DNA of 64,000 nt from Hespellia sp. (GTDB lineage Bacteria > Bacillota > Clostridia > Lachnospirales > Lachnospiraceae): assembly GCA_028693555.1 (NCBI GenBank), contig JAQUVD010000017.1, positions 1 to 64,000 on the forward strand, read 5' to 3'. Positions 8,349-16,750 of this stretch are shown here, in pieces. Below the pieces are notes generated by a model. That model searched no databases. It was not told the origin of the DNA and saw only the letters and a program-made list of their open reading frames with translations. The position numbers and the translations under genes are program-made. How positions within the stretch are numbered: the first letter of the stretch is position 1; each line of letters opens with the position of its first letter.

Positions 8349-9002
8349 TTGAAAGATGAATTTGGGAAAACGACTGAAGAAATATTAGAAGAGATAAAGG
8401 CTGAAGAGCGTAGAAAAGAGACAAATGGCATAGTAAAAGAATCTGCTGTTCAGTATACCGCGGATAAACAATTGTATTCTGTAGAAGGATACTTTGAATT
8501 AGAGGATTTCGTGGAATATGAATTGATTTATGGAAGGTTAGTTCACTATAATTCACCTGGCTATTCTCATCAAAGATCCTCTTTTCAAATCAGCAAAAGA
8601 TTTGATGATTATATAACATCAAATAAAGGAAAATGTAAAGTGATACCAGCACCATTTTGTGTCGTTTTGGATGAAGTCGATGCTGTGGTTGTTCAGCCGG
8701 ATATATCAATTATATGTAACACAGAATTAATCAAAAACGAATATTGTTACGGTGCACCCGATATCATTGTGGAAGTTGTCTCACCAAGCAATAAAAATCG
8801 CGATTATCATCAAAAGGTTGCATTATATAAAGAATATGGTGTGAAGGAATATTGGATTATTGATTTAGAGTTAGAACGCGTAACATTATATAATATGGTA
8901 AATGGTGGAATGCCACAGATTAGTGGAATGAAAGATACAGTTTATTCTACTGTGCTAAACGGATTCGCGCTAAACTTGCAATCAATTTACGACAGCATTT
9001 AG
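8349..9002 (+). CDS. Uma2 family protein, putative endonuclease (DUF820)
   Basis: A 217-residue protein with an N-terminal charged helix (about residues 1-40) in the place of the HTH of the gene before it. The Uma2 domain shows YELIYGRLV, VVQPDISIIC, GAPDIIVEVVSPS and GVKEYWIIDLE, so the catalytic-type D and E are retained. I chose the TTG at 8349 because AAGGAG is at 8336-8341; another in-frame TTG at 8307 has no such site. The gap to the previous gene is about 50 bp, so the two are probably co-transcribed tandem duplicates that have diverged. Function is unknown beyond the nuclease fold. Confidence 0.7.
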   Translation: MKDEFGKTTEEILEEIKAEERRKETNGIVKESAVQYTADKQLYSVEGYFELEDFVEYELIYGRLVHYNSPGYSHQRSSFQISKRFDDYITSNKGKCKVIPAPFCVVLDEVDAVVVQPDISIICNTELIKNEYCYGAPDIIVEVVSPSNKNRDYHQKVALYKEYGVKEYWIIDLELERVTLYNMVNGGMPQISGMKDTVYSTVLNGFALNLQSIYDSI

Positions 9003-9089
9003 GCTAATAAAACGGGAATCCTCGGTTATTCAATTGCCGATGTGGTTCGCTGAAAAGCTGTGTCGAACTATGAAAGAAAATGAATATGA

Positions 9090-9119
9090 AAAGTCCACGC
9101 GGTTTACTGCGTGGACTTT
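9090..9119 (-). terminator. Terminator overlapping the 3' end of the AraC gene
   Basis: AAAGTCCACGC (9090-9100) and GCGTGGACTTT (9109-9119) are perfect 11-bp complements with an 8-nt loop. Read on the minus strand the stem is followed by TTTTCATATTC. The AraC gene stop codon (9104-9106) lies inside the loop. It may serve both converging transcripts. Confidence 0.7.
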
Positions 9120-10300
9120 CTGTATTCACAAGGTGTGACATGATATTTCTTCTTAAATACATTCTGGAAATAAGACTGCGAAGAAAAGCACAGGTACTCA
9201 CTGATTTCGCTTAATGGTTTATCAGTGAAAGCCAGAAGACTCTTCGCTTCTTCTAATTTTCGGCTCATGATAAATTCATTCAAGTTGAATCCTAGTTCCT
9301 TTTTGAACTTTTTGGACACATAGGATGGACTTCGCCCGATTGCATCCGCCACATTACTGACGGAAATCGCCTGATTCGTATGTGTGGAAATGAACTGCAT
9401 ACAGGCGAAGATATCAGGTGACATTCCTTGAGGGATTTTATTCGCGGCGACACGGTTCGTGAAATCAATCAAAGCGGTGTAGGTTAATCTCTTCACTTGG
9501 TCAATGGATGTTGATTTCTCGGATTCCTGAATATAGGTGTCACTGAGCTGATAAGCTGTCTCGATATCTAAACCGCCGGAAATGCTATGCCTTGTAAGCT
9601 GCGTGATGCTGGAAATTGCAATATTTTTTTCTTGACGCAATGAGTTTTCACCGATGTTACCACTGGAAAAGTTGCGCTCATGAGAGAGCAGACGTTTCAG
9701 TGATTCAAGATTGCCTTCCTCTACGTAATGATATAATTCACGCTCGAATTGGTATGTATTATGAAAGATTTCTTCTTCTTTGGCCTGATAGAGGTTGCTG
9801 GAGTGTTTTTCGCCGATTTGATTCAAAAGAGAAACGGCTGTATCAGTAAAATACTCGGTTGGATTCAGTAATTCATGATTGAGAGTAACATTTATCAACG
9901 AGAGAAGATTTAAAAACTGATCATGTGAAAATGTCGGCGTGATCTGAAAATAGTTCCATACATTGTCCTTATGTGTCGGAGAGATTGACCATTCCGTCAA
10001 AATGCGAGGAAGAGTATCTTGTTGTACACGAGTGGTACTGATTGGTCCTGCAATGATTGTTTCATCCGTCTCCGGATTGTGGATACATCCGTAATATAAA
10101 AAATCATTGGTGATGGTATAGCGCATATGCTCACTGGAAGAAAGTTTAAGCGTTCCGGAGAAGTCTGTAAGTGAAAATGGAATCTCGTTAAAGGGCAGGC
10201 GAAACAAACAATCCGTTCCCTGATAGTATTGTAATGGAAGAAATGTACTCTGGTATAAAATCTGTAAATAACTGATGGTTGTATTTTCAATTGCCTGCAT
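9104..10300 (-). CDS. AraC family transcriptional regulator
   Basis: A 398-residue regulator. The C-terminal ~100 residues are a two-HTH AraC domain (AISVSNVADAIGRSPSYVSKKFKKELG, then PLSEISEYLCFSSQSYFQNVFKKKY split here for reading). The N-terminal ~270 residues form a sensor region without a recognisable cupin, and no membrane segment is visible. The ATG at 10298-10300 is preceded by AGGAGGATTTA. It is divergent from the GPH symporter at 10451. Paired 20-bp-spaced repeats lie in that divergent region and again before the GH78 gene, so it probably activates rhamnoside uptake and hydrolysis in response to a sugar. Confidence 0.88.
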   Translation of the reverse strand: MQAIENTTISYLQILYQSTFLPLQYYQGTDCLFRLPFNEIPFSLTDFSGTLKLSSSEHMRYTITNDFLYYGCIHNPETDETIIAGPISTTRVQQDTLPRILTEWSISPTHKDNVWNYFQITPTFSHDQFLNLLSLINVTLNHELLNPTEYFTDTAVSLLNQIGEKHSSNLYQAKEEEIFHNTYQFERELYHYVEEGNLESLKRLLSHERNFSSGNIGENSLRQEKNIAISSITQLTRHSISGGLDIETAYQLSDTYIQESEKSTSIDQVKRLTYTALIDFTNRVAANKIPQGMSPDIFACMQFISTHTNQAISVSNVADAIGRSPSYVSKKFKKELGFNLNEFIMSRKLEEAKSLLAFTDKPLSEISEYLCFSSQSYFQNVFKKKYHVTPCEYRKSTQ

Positions 10301-10330
10301 CTGTAAATCCTCCTTTTATGCTTGACATGA

Positions 10331-10390
10331 TTTTACAATAATAAACTCATAATTACAATACAAAACAATGCAAAACCGTTAATATACAAT
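10331..10390 (+). promoter_or_regulatory. Putative AraC-type operator and promoter of the sugar symporter
   Basis: TTACAATA occurs at 10333-10340 and 10353-10360, exactly 20 bp apart, then CAAAAC, and TATACAAT at 10383-10390 as a likely -10 region. ATTACAATACAAAA, CAAAAC and TATACAATCA are all shared with the GH78 upstream region, although the distance from the second core to TATACAAT is 30 bp here and 25 bp there. Confidence 0.6.
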
Positions 10391-10450
10391 CAGAACATAA
10401 ATAAGCGCTTATGTAACAATTCAATTTTACAAATCTAAAGGAGAAATAAA

Positions 10451-11854
10451 ATGGCAAAGAAACCTCTTGGAAAAGATAGCATGGGTATTCAAAAGACCAT
10501 GCGATTCACAGACTATTTAGGGGATGGTCTACGGCAGTTACCACTGAATATGATGTCAGGTCTTGTAGGACAGATGACATATTTTTACACAGAAAAAGTT
10601 GGATTGGCAGCAGGTATGGTTGCAACCATGCTATTAGTTGCAAAAATCTGTGACGCGTTCTCAGACTTAGCTATGGGGAAAATCGTGGATAAGGGCAATT
10701 CACCGAAAGGAAAATGCCGTCCTTGGTTCTTGCGTATGGTAATTCCGACATTCCTTATCATTATCATGATGTTCACTGTTCCGAAGGGAATGTCCAGTGG
10801 ATTACAGATGGCATATGTACTGATTACAAATATTTTAATCACAGCAGTGATCTATACAGCAGTTGCAATTCCTTACACATCATTGATGTCTATGCGTACA
10901 GAAAGTGTGGATGAAAGAGGCAAGATGGGAATTGTCAGAGCAGTATTTGGATACATCATCGGTATGATTCTTGCAATTTTATTGATTCCTATTACCAATA
11001 TGCTTGGTGGAACACAGTCAGCATGGATTAAACTTGCAGTTATATTTGCATTAATTGCAGCATTATCATTATTGATACTATACAAAACCTCAAAAGAAAC
11101 GACAGGCGCAACGATTTCAGATGAACAGAAGGAAATAGAAGAAAAACTTCCATTCAAAGAAGGTATCTCATATTTATTTAAAAATAAATATTGGGTATTG
11201 ATGCTGGTTGCCAGCTTATTTATGAATATTTCTTATGGTTTATCAGGCTCTGGTGGAACTTATTTTGCAAAATATATTCTTGGGAATGATAATCTTGTAG
11301 GTATTATGGGAGCTGTTGGTCTGATTCCAACTTTTGTGGGATTTATTGCAGTTGGTCCTATGACAAAAAAATTCGGGATGGCAAAAACTTGTGAAATCGG
11401 ATGTATTATGGGATTACTTGCTTGTATTGGAAGAGCATTTACACCATATAGTTTTGTTTCGGTGTTAGTACTAGGATGCTTTACAACATTTGCAAACATC
11501 CCGATTATGTGTTTACTTGGAGCTATGGTAAATAGTTGTGTAGAGTACAACGAGTGGAAATTCGGAAAAAGAATGCTTGGAATGAGTAACAGTGCTAGTT
11601 CATTTGGGTCTAAAATCGGATCTGGTATTGGGGGTTCCTTAATTGGATGGCTCCTTGCAATGGCAGGATACAGCGCAGCTGCAACAACTCAGCCGGCATC
11701 CGTAAATACAGCGATTTTTGCATTCTCAATTTATATTCCGTTAGTATTGTTTGCAATCATGACTGTATTGTTCCATAAATACGATTTGGAAAAGATTTAC
11801 CCACAGATTGTGGCAGACCTTCAGGAAAGAAGAAAGGCTAATAAAGCTGAATAG
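10451..11854 (+). CDS. MFS sugar:cation symporter, GPH type
   Basis: A 467-residue protein with about 12 membrane segments, of the glycoside-pentoside-hexuronide (YicJ/MelB-like) group. Family marks are the N-terminal RFTDYLGDGLRQLPLNM region, DAFSDLAMGKIVDK in the first cytoplasmic loop, RPWFLR, and the late SNSASSFGSKIGSGIGGSLIG block. Such carriers take up glycosides or sugars with protons or sodium. AAAGGAG sits just before the ATG. Placed between the AraC regulator and a GH3 enzyme, it most likely imports the rhamnosyl or glucosyl substrate used by this locus. The exact sugar cannot be read from the sequence. Confidence 0.88.
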   Translation: MAKKPLGKDSMGIQKTMRFTDYLGDGLRQLPLNMMSGLVGQMTYFYTEKVGLAAGMVATMLLVAKICDAFSDLAMGKIVDKGNSPKGKCRPWFLRMVIPTFLIIIMMFTVPKGMSSGLQMAYVLITNILITAVIYTAVAIPYTSLMSMRTESVDERGKMGIVRAVFGYIIGMILAILLIPITNMLGGTQSAWIKLAVIFALIAALSLLILYKTSKETTGATISDEQKEIEEKLPFKEGISYLFKNKYWVLMLVASLFMNISYGLSGSGGTYFAKYILGNDNLVGIMGAVGLIPTFVGFIAVGPMTKKFGMAKTCEIGCIMGLLACIGRAFTPYSFVSVLVLGCFTTFANIPIMCLLGAMVNSCVEYNEWKFGKRMLGMSNSASSFGSKIGSGIGGSLIGWLLAMAGYSAAATTQPASVNTAIFAFSIYIPLVLFAIMTVLFHKYDLEKIYPQIVADLQERRKANKAE

Positions 11855-11860
11855 ATAAAA

Positions 11861-11895
11861 AGTAATGCTCGCATGATGGATGTGCGAGCATTACT
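11861..11895 (+). terminator. Hairpin between symporter and GH3 genes
   Basis: AGTAATGCTCGCA (11861-11873) pairs perfectly with TGCGAGCATTACT (11883-11895) around a 9-nt loop. The following TATAGACTT has few T residues, so termination may be partial and allow read-through into the GH3 gene. Confidence 0.6.
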
Positions 11896-11955
11896 TATAG
11901 ACTTATCACACAAAAAGATGTTACAGTAGATGTATAGAAAATGGAGGGTAATGAT

Positions 11956-14394
11956 ATGCAGCAGTATGAGAAAAAACATCTCGCTCAGGTGCTTGGAAAT
12001 GCGGCTGAGTGCACCGTGTTATTAAAGAAAAATGGAAAATTCCCAGTGGAAAAAGCAGGAAAGGTCGCAGCATTTGGTTCAGGTCTGCGTTATACCATCA
12101 AAGGTGGGACTGGCTCAGGAGAAGTAAATAGCAGACAGACCTTTACAATCGAAGAGGGCCTTGAAAAAGAAGGATTTGAGATTACTTCAAAAAAATGGCT
12201 GGATGCATACGATGAGGTTCGTACTCAGGCAAAGAAAAGTTTCTTGAAGGATTTGAGTAAAGAAGCAAAAGAAAAGAAACAGAATATCATTATGTATTCG
12301 ATGGGAAAAGTGATGAAAGAGCCTTATCACGAATTGCATATTCAAGGAGAAGGTGATACAGCTATCTATGTGGTAAGTCGTAATTCAGGTGAAGGTAGTG
12401 ACCGCGAAGTGGTCTCTGGGGATGTAAAGCTTTCAAAAGCGGAAGTTAGAGACATCCTGGCTCTTGAAAAAGAGTATGATAAATTCATGCTGGTGTTAAA
12501 TGTTGGGGGTGTTGTTGACTTGTCACCAGTTTCGGAAGTTGGAAATATACTGTTACTTTCTCAGCTTGGTGTGGATTGCGGTAAAGTTCTTGCGGATATC
12601 CTGACAGGAAAGCAAAATCCATCTGGAAAACTTACCACGACATGGGCAGCGTGGGAGGATTACAGTAAAGAAGGCACCTTTGGAGACTGGAATGAGACTC
12701 GCTACAATGAAGGAATCTATGTGGGGTACCGATATTTTGATACAGTGGGGAAGAAGGCTTTATTTCCTTTTGGCTATGGACTTTCTTATACAGAGTTCGA
12801 AGTGAAAACGACAGTAGTAAGTTCTATTTCTGATCAGATTACAGTGAAAGTGAATGTGAAAAATACAGGAGATGTAGCGGGAAAAGAAGTCGTTCAAGTA
12901 TATGTATCTGCGCCAGAAGGTAATTTAGATAAAGCATATCAGGATCTTGTGGGTTATGCCAAGACAAACCTTTTGCAGCCAGAACAGGAAGAGGAACTTG
13001 AGATTGTTTTTGAACTTTCAGCATTTGCTTCCTACGATGAATCCATCGCATCATATGTATTAGAGCGTGGAGATTATCTAGTTCGCGTTGGAAACAGTTC
13101 TGCAAATACTTCTGTAGTGGCAGTGATCCATTTAGATGAGACAACTATTACAAGAAAAGTAAAGAACTGTATGGACAAACCAGATTTTCAGGATGTTACA
13201 TTTCCAGCCAGAGTGAAGGAAGAGATTTCGACTGATGCAGTCCGCATCGCTCTTTTCGCAAGCAATTTAGCATGTGAAATGAAAAAAGAAGAAGTAGAGT
13301 ATGACGTGACTTACGAAATTGACGAACGCGTGAAGGCTCTTAGCGATGAAGAACTTGTATTCCTTCAGATTGGTAGTTTTGATCCGAATGCAAAGGGACT
13401 TAGTATTATTGGAAATGCGGCGACACATGTAGCCGGCGCAGCCGGTGAGACCACATCCGTTCTTGAAAAGAAAGGGATAAAGCCGCTCATTATGGCGGAT
13501 GGTCCGGCAGGAATCCGTGTTTCAAAGATGTACTACGAGGATGAGAAAGGTGCTCATGATGCAAGTGGAGCAGGCATGGTTCCTGAAAGTATGCTTGAAT
13601 TCATGAATCCGATTGTTCGCTTTATTGCCCAGAAAGTTGTAGGCGGTAAGAAAGCTCCAAAGAATGCAGAAATAAAAGAACATATGGCAACGATGATTCC
13701 AATTGGAACAGCGATTGCACAAAGTTTTAATTATAATCTTGCAAAATCGTTTGGTGATTTAGTCGGAACCGAAATGGAAATGATGGGGATTCATCTATGG
13801 CTTGCACCAGCACTGAATATTCACAGAAGCATTTTGTGTGGACGTAATTTTGAATACTATTCGGAAGATCCGTTGGTATCCGGGCTTACGGCGGCTGCAA
13901 TTACAGAAGGCGTGCAGGCACACAAAGGCTGCGGTACTACCATCAAACATTACGCTGCAAACAATGCAGAAACAAATAGATACTGCAATAATAGTCAGGT
14001 GAGCGAACGTGCCATGAGAGAGATTTATCTGCGTGGATTTGGCGTTTGTGTCAAAAAGGCACAGCCACATGCACTTATGACAAGCTACAACTTGTTAAAT
14101 GGGACGCATACGGCAGAACACCGTGGGTTAATTGAGGACGTGCTTCGCATCGAGTTCGGATTTCAGGGAATTGTCATGACAGACTGGGTCATTGCAATGA
14201 TGGAAAGTTCCAAATCTGTTCATAGAAATTCCTTATCAAATGAGGTGGCGAAAGCCGGTGGAGATCTCTTCATGCCAGGTGGTAAAAAAGATTATAATCG
14301 TGTGTTAGAAGCGATTCGAAGTGGAACTCTTAGCCGTGAACAGCTGGAAATCAATGCAACGCGTGTTGTTCGTATGATAAATCAATTAGTGTAA
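11956..14394 (+). CDS. Beta-glucosidase-like GH3 enzyme with permuted domain order
   Basis: An 812-residue cytoplasmic glycoside hydrolase. The usual C-terminal GH3 domain comes first (residues about 1-260, with VAAFGSG, GDTAIYVVSRNSGEGSD and YGLSYTEF). A fibronectin III-like domain follows (about 270-375, EVVQVYVSAPEGNLDKAYQ). The (beta/alpha)8 catalytic domain is last (about 450-812, with MADGPAGIR, GRNFEYYSEDP, KHYAANNAE). The nucleophile would be the Asp in GIVMTDW near residue 742. This reversed order is known in some Clostridial and ruminal GH3 enzymes. GGAGGG at 11943-11948 supports the ATG at 11956 over the one at 11941. It probably trims sugar units from imported glycosides. Confidence 0.9.
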   Translation: MQQYEKKHLAQVLGNAAECTVLLKKNGKFPVEKAGKVAAFGSGLRYTIKGGTGSGEVNSRQTFTIEEGLEKEGFEITSKKWLDAYDEVRTQAKKSFLKDLSKEAKEKKQNIIMYSMGKVMKEPYHELHIQGEGDTAIYVVSRNSGEGSDREVVSGDVKLSKAEVRDILALEKEYDKFMLVLNVGGVVDLSPVSEVGNILLLSQLGVDCGKVLADILTGKQNPSGKLTTTWAAWEDYSKEGTFGDWNETRYNEGIYVGYRYFDTVGKKALFPFGYGLSYTEFEVKTTVVSSISDQITVKVNVKNTGDVAGKEVVQVYVSAPEGNLDKAYQDLVGYAKTNLLQPEQEEELEIVFELSAFASYDESIASYVLERGDYLVRVGNSSANTSVVAVIHLDETTITRKVKNCMDKPDFQDVTFPARVKEEISTDAVRIALFASNLACEMKKEEVEYDVTYEIDERVKALSDEELVFLQIGSFDPNAKGLSIIGNAATHVAGAAGETTSVLEKKGIKPLIMADGPAGIRVSKMYYEDEKGAHDASGAGMVPESMLEFMNPIVRFIAQKVVGGKKAPKNAEIKEHMATMIPIGTAIAQSFNYNLAKSFGDLVGTEMEMMGIHLWLAPALNIHRSILCGRNFEYYSEDPLVSGLTAAAITEGVQAHKGCGTTIKHYAANNAETNRYCNNSQVSERAMREIYLRGFGVCVKKAQPHALMTSYNLLNGTHTAEHRGLIEDVLRIEFGFQGIVMTDWVIAMMESSKSVHRNSLSNEVAKAGGDLFMPGGKKDYNRVLEAIRSGTLSREQLEINATRVVRMINQLV

Positions 14395-14463
14395 AAGAAA
14401 ACGGGGCGGAATGGAGTTTTATTTGCTACGGAAGAAGTGACGGAGGAAAAGATAGGAGAAAAA

Positions 14464-15456
14464 ATGTATAGTGAAAGAATTACAATATGGGAAAATAAGG
14501 AATATCAATATGAAGGAGCTTTTGGATTTGTGCCATTTCTGATGACATATTTTCACGAGGACGAGACAAAACGACCTTGTATAGTAGTTGTTCCTGGTGG
14601 TGGATATAGCATTGTCTCTTCTACGGAAGGAGAGATTGTCGCAAAGAAATTCTATCAGATGGGATATCATGCGGTTGTATGTACTTATACGACAAATTTG
14701 ATTCGAACAGCACCTTTACTAAATCAGCCGATGAAGGATTTGGCGAGAACGATTCGTATCTTGAGACAACATGCAGATGAGTGGCAGATTGATACATCAA
14801 AAATTGTCGTATGTGGATTTTCGGCAGGGGCACATTTGTGCGGAAGTGTTTGTGTGCATCATGAAGATATCATAGACGATAATGTGAAATATGCAGAAAT
14901 GTCAAATCGTCCTGATGCAGCGATACTTTCTTATCCTGTCATATTTTCTGAAGGGGAAACTCATAAAGATTCATTTGCGAACCTATTGGGGAATGATGCT
15001 ACAAAAGAGCAATTGGAATATGCGAGCATCGATAAACATGTGACAGAAGATACATGTCCATGTTTTATCTGGCAGACAGCAACAGATGAGACTGTTCCAG
15101 TGAAAAACAGCTATGCAATGGCACAGGCTTGTCTTAATCATGGAGTTCCATTTGCACATCATGTGTTTACAGAAGGACAGCATGGATTATCACTCGCAGA
15201 TGATGACTGGGCGAATGGAAGATTCGGAGAGCTGTATACATTTGAGCAAACCAAATGTATCATTTCATTTATGGAAGAAAATCACATTCCGATTCCGAAG
15301 GAGATGGATGGAATTCGAATGATGCTGACACCACCAGAAGAAATGAGCGAGGAAATGCTAGAAGAAGCTAAGAAAATGCAGGTGGATATGAAAGCGAATG
15401 AAGAAGTAAGCGTATGGCCGGAGTTGGCAGATACGTGGTTGAAAAAACAGTTGTAA
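14464..15456 (+). CDS. Alpha/beta hydrolase, probable carbohydrate esterase
   Basis: A 330-residue alpha/beta hydrolase of the acetyl-esterase type without a signal peptide. VVVPGGGYSIVS holds the oxyanion-hole glycines, and GFSAGAH has the nucleophile Ser near residue 120. The Asp is likely in TATDETVP (about 208) and the His in EGQHGLSL (about 240). The ATG at 14464 follows TAGGAG at 14453-14458; an upstream in-frame GTG at 14437 is less well supported. It is 69 bp downstream of the GH3 gene and is probably in the same transcript. It may remove acetyl or other acyl groups from plant glycosides. The substrate is not determined by sequence. Confidence 0.85.
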   Translation: MYSERITIWENKEYQYEGAFGFVPFLMTYFHEDETKRPCIVVVPGGGYSIVSSTEGEIVAKKFYQMGYHAVVCTYTTNLIRTAPLLNQPMKDLARTIRILRQHADEWQIDTSKIVVCGFSAGAHLCGSVCVHHEDIIDDNVKYAEMSNRPDAAILSYPVIFSEGETHKDSFANLLGNDATKEQLEYASIDKHVTEDTCPCFIWQTATDETVPVKNSYAMAQACLNHGVPFAHHVFTEGQHGLSLADDDWANGRFGELYTFEQTKCIISFMEENHIPIPKEMDGIRMMLTPPEEMSEEMLEEAKKMQVDMKANEEVSVWPELADTWLKKQL

Positions 15457-15462
15457 TGATAG

Positions 15463-15520
15463 AAGAGACGATATTGGAAAACGTACGTATTTGTGCAACA
15501 TTCCGATATTGTCTCTTTTC
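15463..15520 (+). terminator. Terminator after the esterase gene
   Basis: AGAGACGATATTGGAA and TTCCGATATTGTCTCT are near-perfect complements around a ~20-nt loop, followed by TTTCTGTT. Confidence 0.7.
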
Positions 15521-15673
15521 TGTTCGAGTGATAAAATATATCCATATCAAATTCGTTGGCGTGCAATTCATGCATTCTTATGTCAACTAATCTATTTTCA
15601 ATGGCGTATCAGCCGGAAAATTCATTTTGATAATTAAAAAAGATAGTTAAATTATTAGAGAGGAGATGCTATA

Positions 15674-16261
15674 ATGGGATTAGCACAAAGAAAAATTAAT
15701 TTAGACGGAGGGTATGCGAGCATGAATGTAGAGGATAAAGAATATACAATCGCAGATATTGAAGCACTTCCAGAAGGGGAAAGAGCAGAACTCATCGATG
15801 GGAAGATGTACATGATGGCTTCGCCAACGATGACGCATCAAGAATTGTTAAATAACATTAATATTGAGCTGCATGATTGGATCAAGAGTAACGGTGGAGC
15901 GTGTAGAGAGTTTATTGCACCATTCGCAGTGTATTTGGATGAGGCGAAAAATTATGTGGAACCAGACATATTAGTTGTGTGTGACAGCGATAAATTGGAT
16001 GATAAAGGATGCCACGGAGCGCCAGACCTTGTTGTTGAGGTTGTATCACCATCATCAGGAAGAATGGATTATTACATTAAATTGTTTAAGTACCGAACAG
16101 TTGGAGTACGTGAATATTGGATCGTGGATTCTATGAAACAGCGTATTCAAGTCTATGATTTTGAGAATAATAATATGGCAGAATATACTTTTTCAGATGA
16201 TGTACCAGTTCGTATTTATGATGGTAAACTTACAATTAATATTTCAAAACTATTTGAGTGA
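15674..16261 (+). CDS. Uma2 family protein, putative endonuclease (DUF820)
   Basis: A 195-residue Uma2 protein, the third in this window. It lacks the N-terminal HTH of the gene at 7471. Conserved blocks are AELIDGKMYMMASPT, YVEPDILVVC, GAPDLVVEVVSPSS and GVREYWIVDS. The D in EPDIL and the E in VEVVSPS would be the PD-(D/E)XK metal ligands. GAGAGGAGA precedes the ATG at 15674. It appears to be a single-gene unit between the esterase terminator and the leuS leader promoter. Its cellular role is unknown. Confidence 0.75.
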   Translation: MGLAQRKINLDGGYASMNVEDKEYTIADIEALPEGERAELIDGKMYMMASPTMTHQELLNNINIELHDWIKSNGGACREFIAPFAVYLDEAKNYVEPDILVVCDSDKLDDKGCHGAPDLVVEVVSPSSGRMDYYIKLFKYRTVGVREYWIVDSMKQRIQVYDFENNNMAEYTFSDDVPVRIYDGKLTINISKLFE

Positions 16262-16279
16262 TAAATGTAAGATTTTGGG

Positions 16280-16308
16280 TTGATATTATTTAACCTATAT
16301 GCTACAAT
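16280..16308 (+). promoter_or_regulatory. Promoter of the leuS T-box transcript
   Basis: TTGATA (16280-16285), a 17-bp spacer and TACAAT (16303-16308), directly before the T-box leader. Confidence 0.7.
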
Positions 16309-16314
16309 TATCGC

Positions 16315-16580
16315 TGTATCTGAATAAATTTACGACGTTGATAAGGAGTAGTAAGAGCCTATCGTTTTGAGAGAGCTGTCGGTTGCTGCAAGACAGAAAC
16401 GAAAACCTCCGAACTCACCTTTGAGTCCTTCTATTGAACCTTGTTTAGTAGATAGAAGCGGGACTTCCCGTTATAGAAGAAATGAGTGCATTGAAACTGG
16501 TCATTGTTTCAATGAATAAGAGTGGTACCACGGAAGAACAGCCCTTTCGTCTCTTGATGAGATGTCAGGGCTTTATTGTG
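16315..16580 (+). promoter_or_regulatory. T-box leader (leucine) upstream of leuS
   Basis: Stem I contains GAGAGAGCTGTC, GGTTGCTGCAAGACAG and then GAACTCACCTTTGAGTCC. In that last block CTC (16414-16416) is at the usual specifier position and reads leucine. The T-box sequence AAGAGTGGTACCACGG is at 16519-16533. A competing terminator follows: AGCCCT (16540-16545) with AGGGCT (16567-16572), enclosing CGTCTC and GAGATG. Uncharged leucine tRNA should stabilise the antiterminator and switch on leuS. The specifier assignment is from position and was not modelled. Confidence 0.9.
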
Positions 16581-16714
16581 TAATAGGAAAGTTCTCTGAA
16601 CTTCCCTATTACACAATAACCCTCCGGGGGATGCGCACTACGCGCAAGAAGAATATGGTCACTGAAGTGACCGCGCTTCGGCGCGAGAGTTTCGGCAAGC
16701 GAAACTCTTTTTAT
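16575..16714 (+). repeat. Cluster of five hairpins between T-box and leuS
   Basis: Five consecutive palindromes occupy this stretch. The first is a 21-bp stem with one mismatch at 16575-16617 (ATTGTGTAATAG opposite CTATTACACAAT, extended inward). Then come CCTCCGGGGG (16621-16630), GGTCACT-GA-AGTGACC (16657-16672), CGCGC-TTCG-GCGCG (16672-16685) and GAGTTTCG-GCAAG-CGAAACTC (16687-16707) with T5. The block looks like an inserted palindromic intergenic element and not part of the T-box itself. Its first hairpin overlaps the end of the T-box terminator. Confidence 0.6.
16687..16714 (+). terminator. Second intrinsic terminator-like hairpin before leuS
   Basis: GAGTTTCG (16687-16694) pairs with CGAAACTC (16700-16707) and is followed directly by TTTTTAT. 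It is downstream of the T-box decision point and upstream of the leuS start, so it could lower read-through. Confidence 0.6.
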
Positions 16715-16750
16715 ACAAATCTGAAAATAAATGAAAGGTAGGATAATAAA

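Noticed and set aside
9004-9089. Possible small RNA or coding region after the second Uma2 gene
   Set aside because: No stable structure other than the terminator and no supported start codon were seen.
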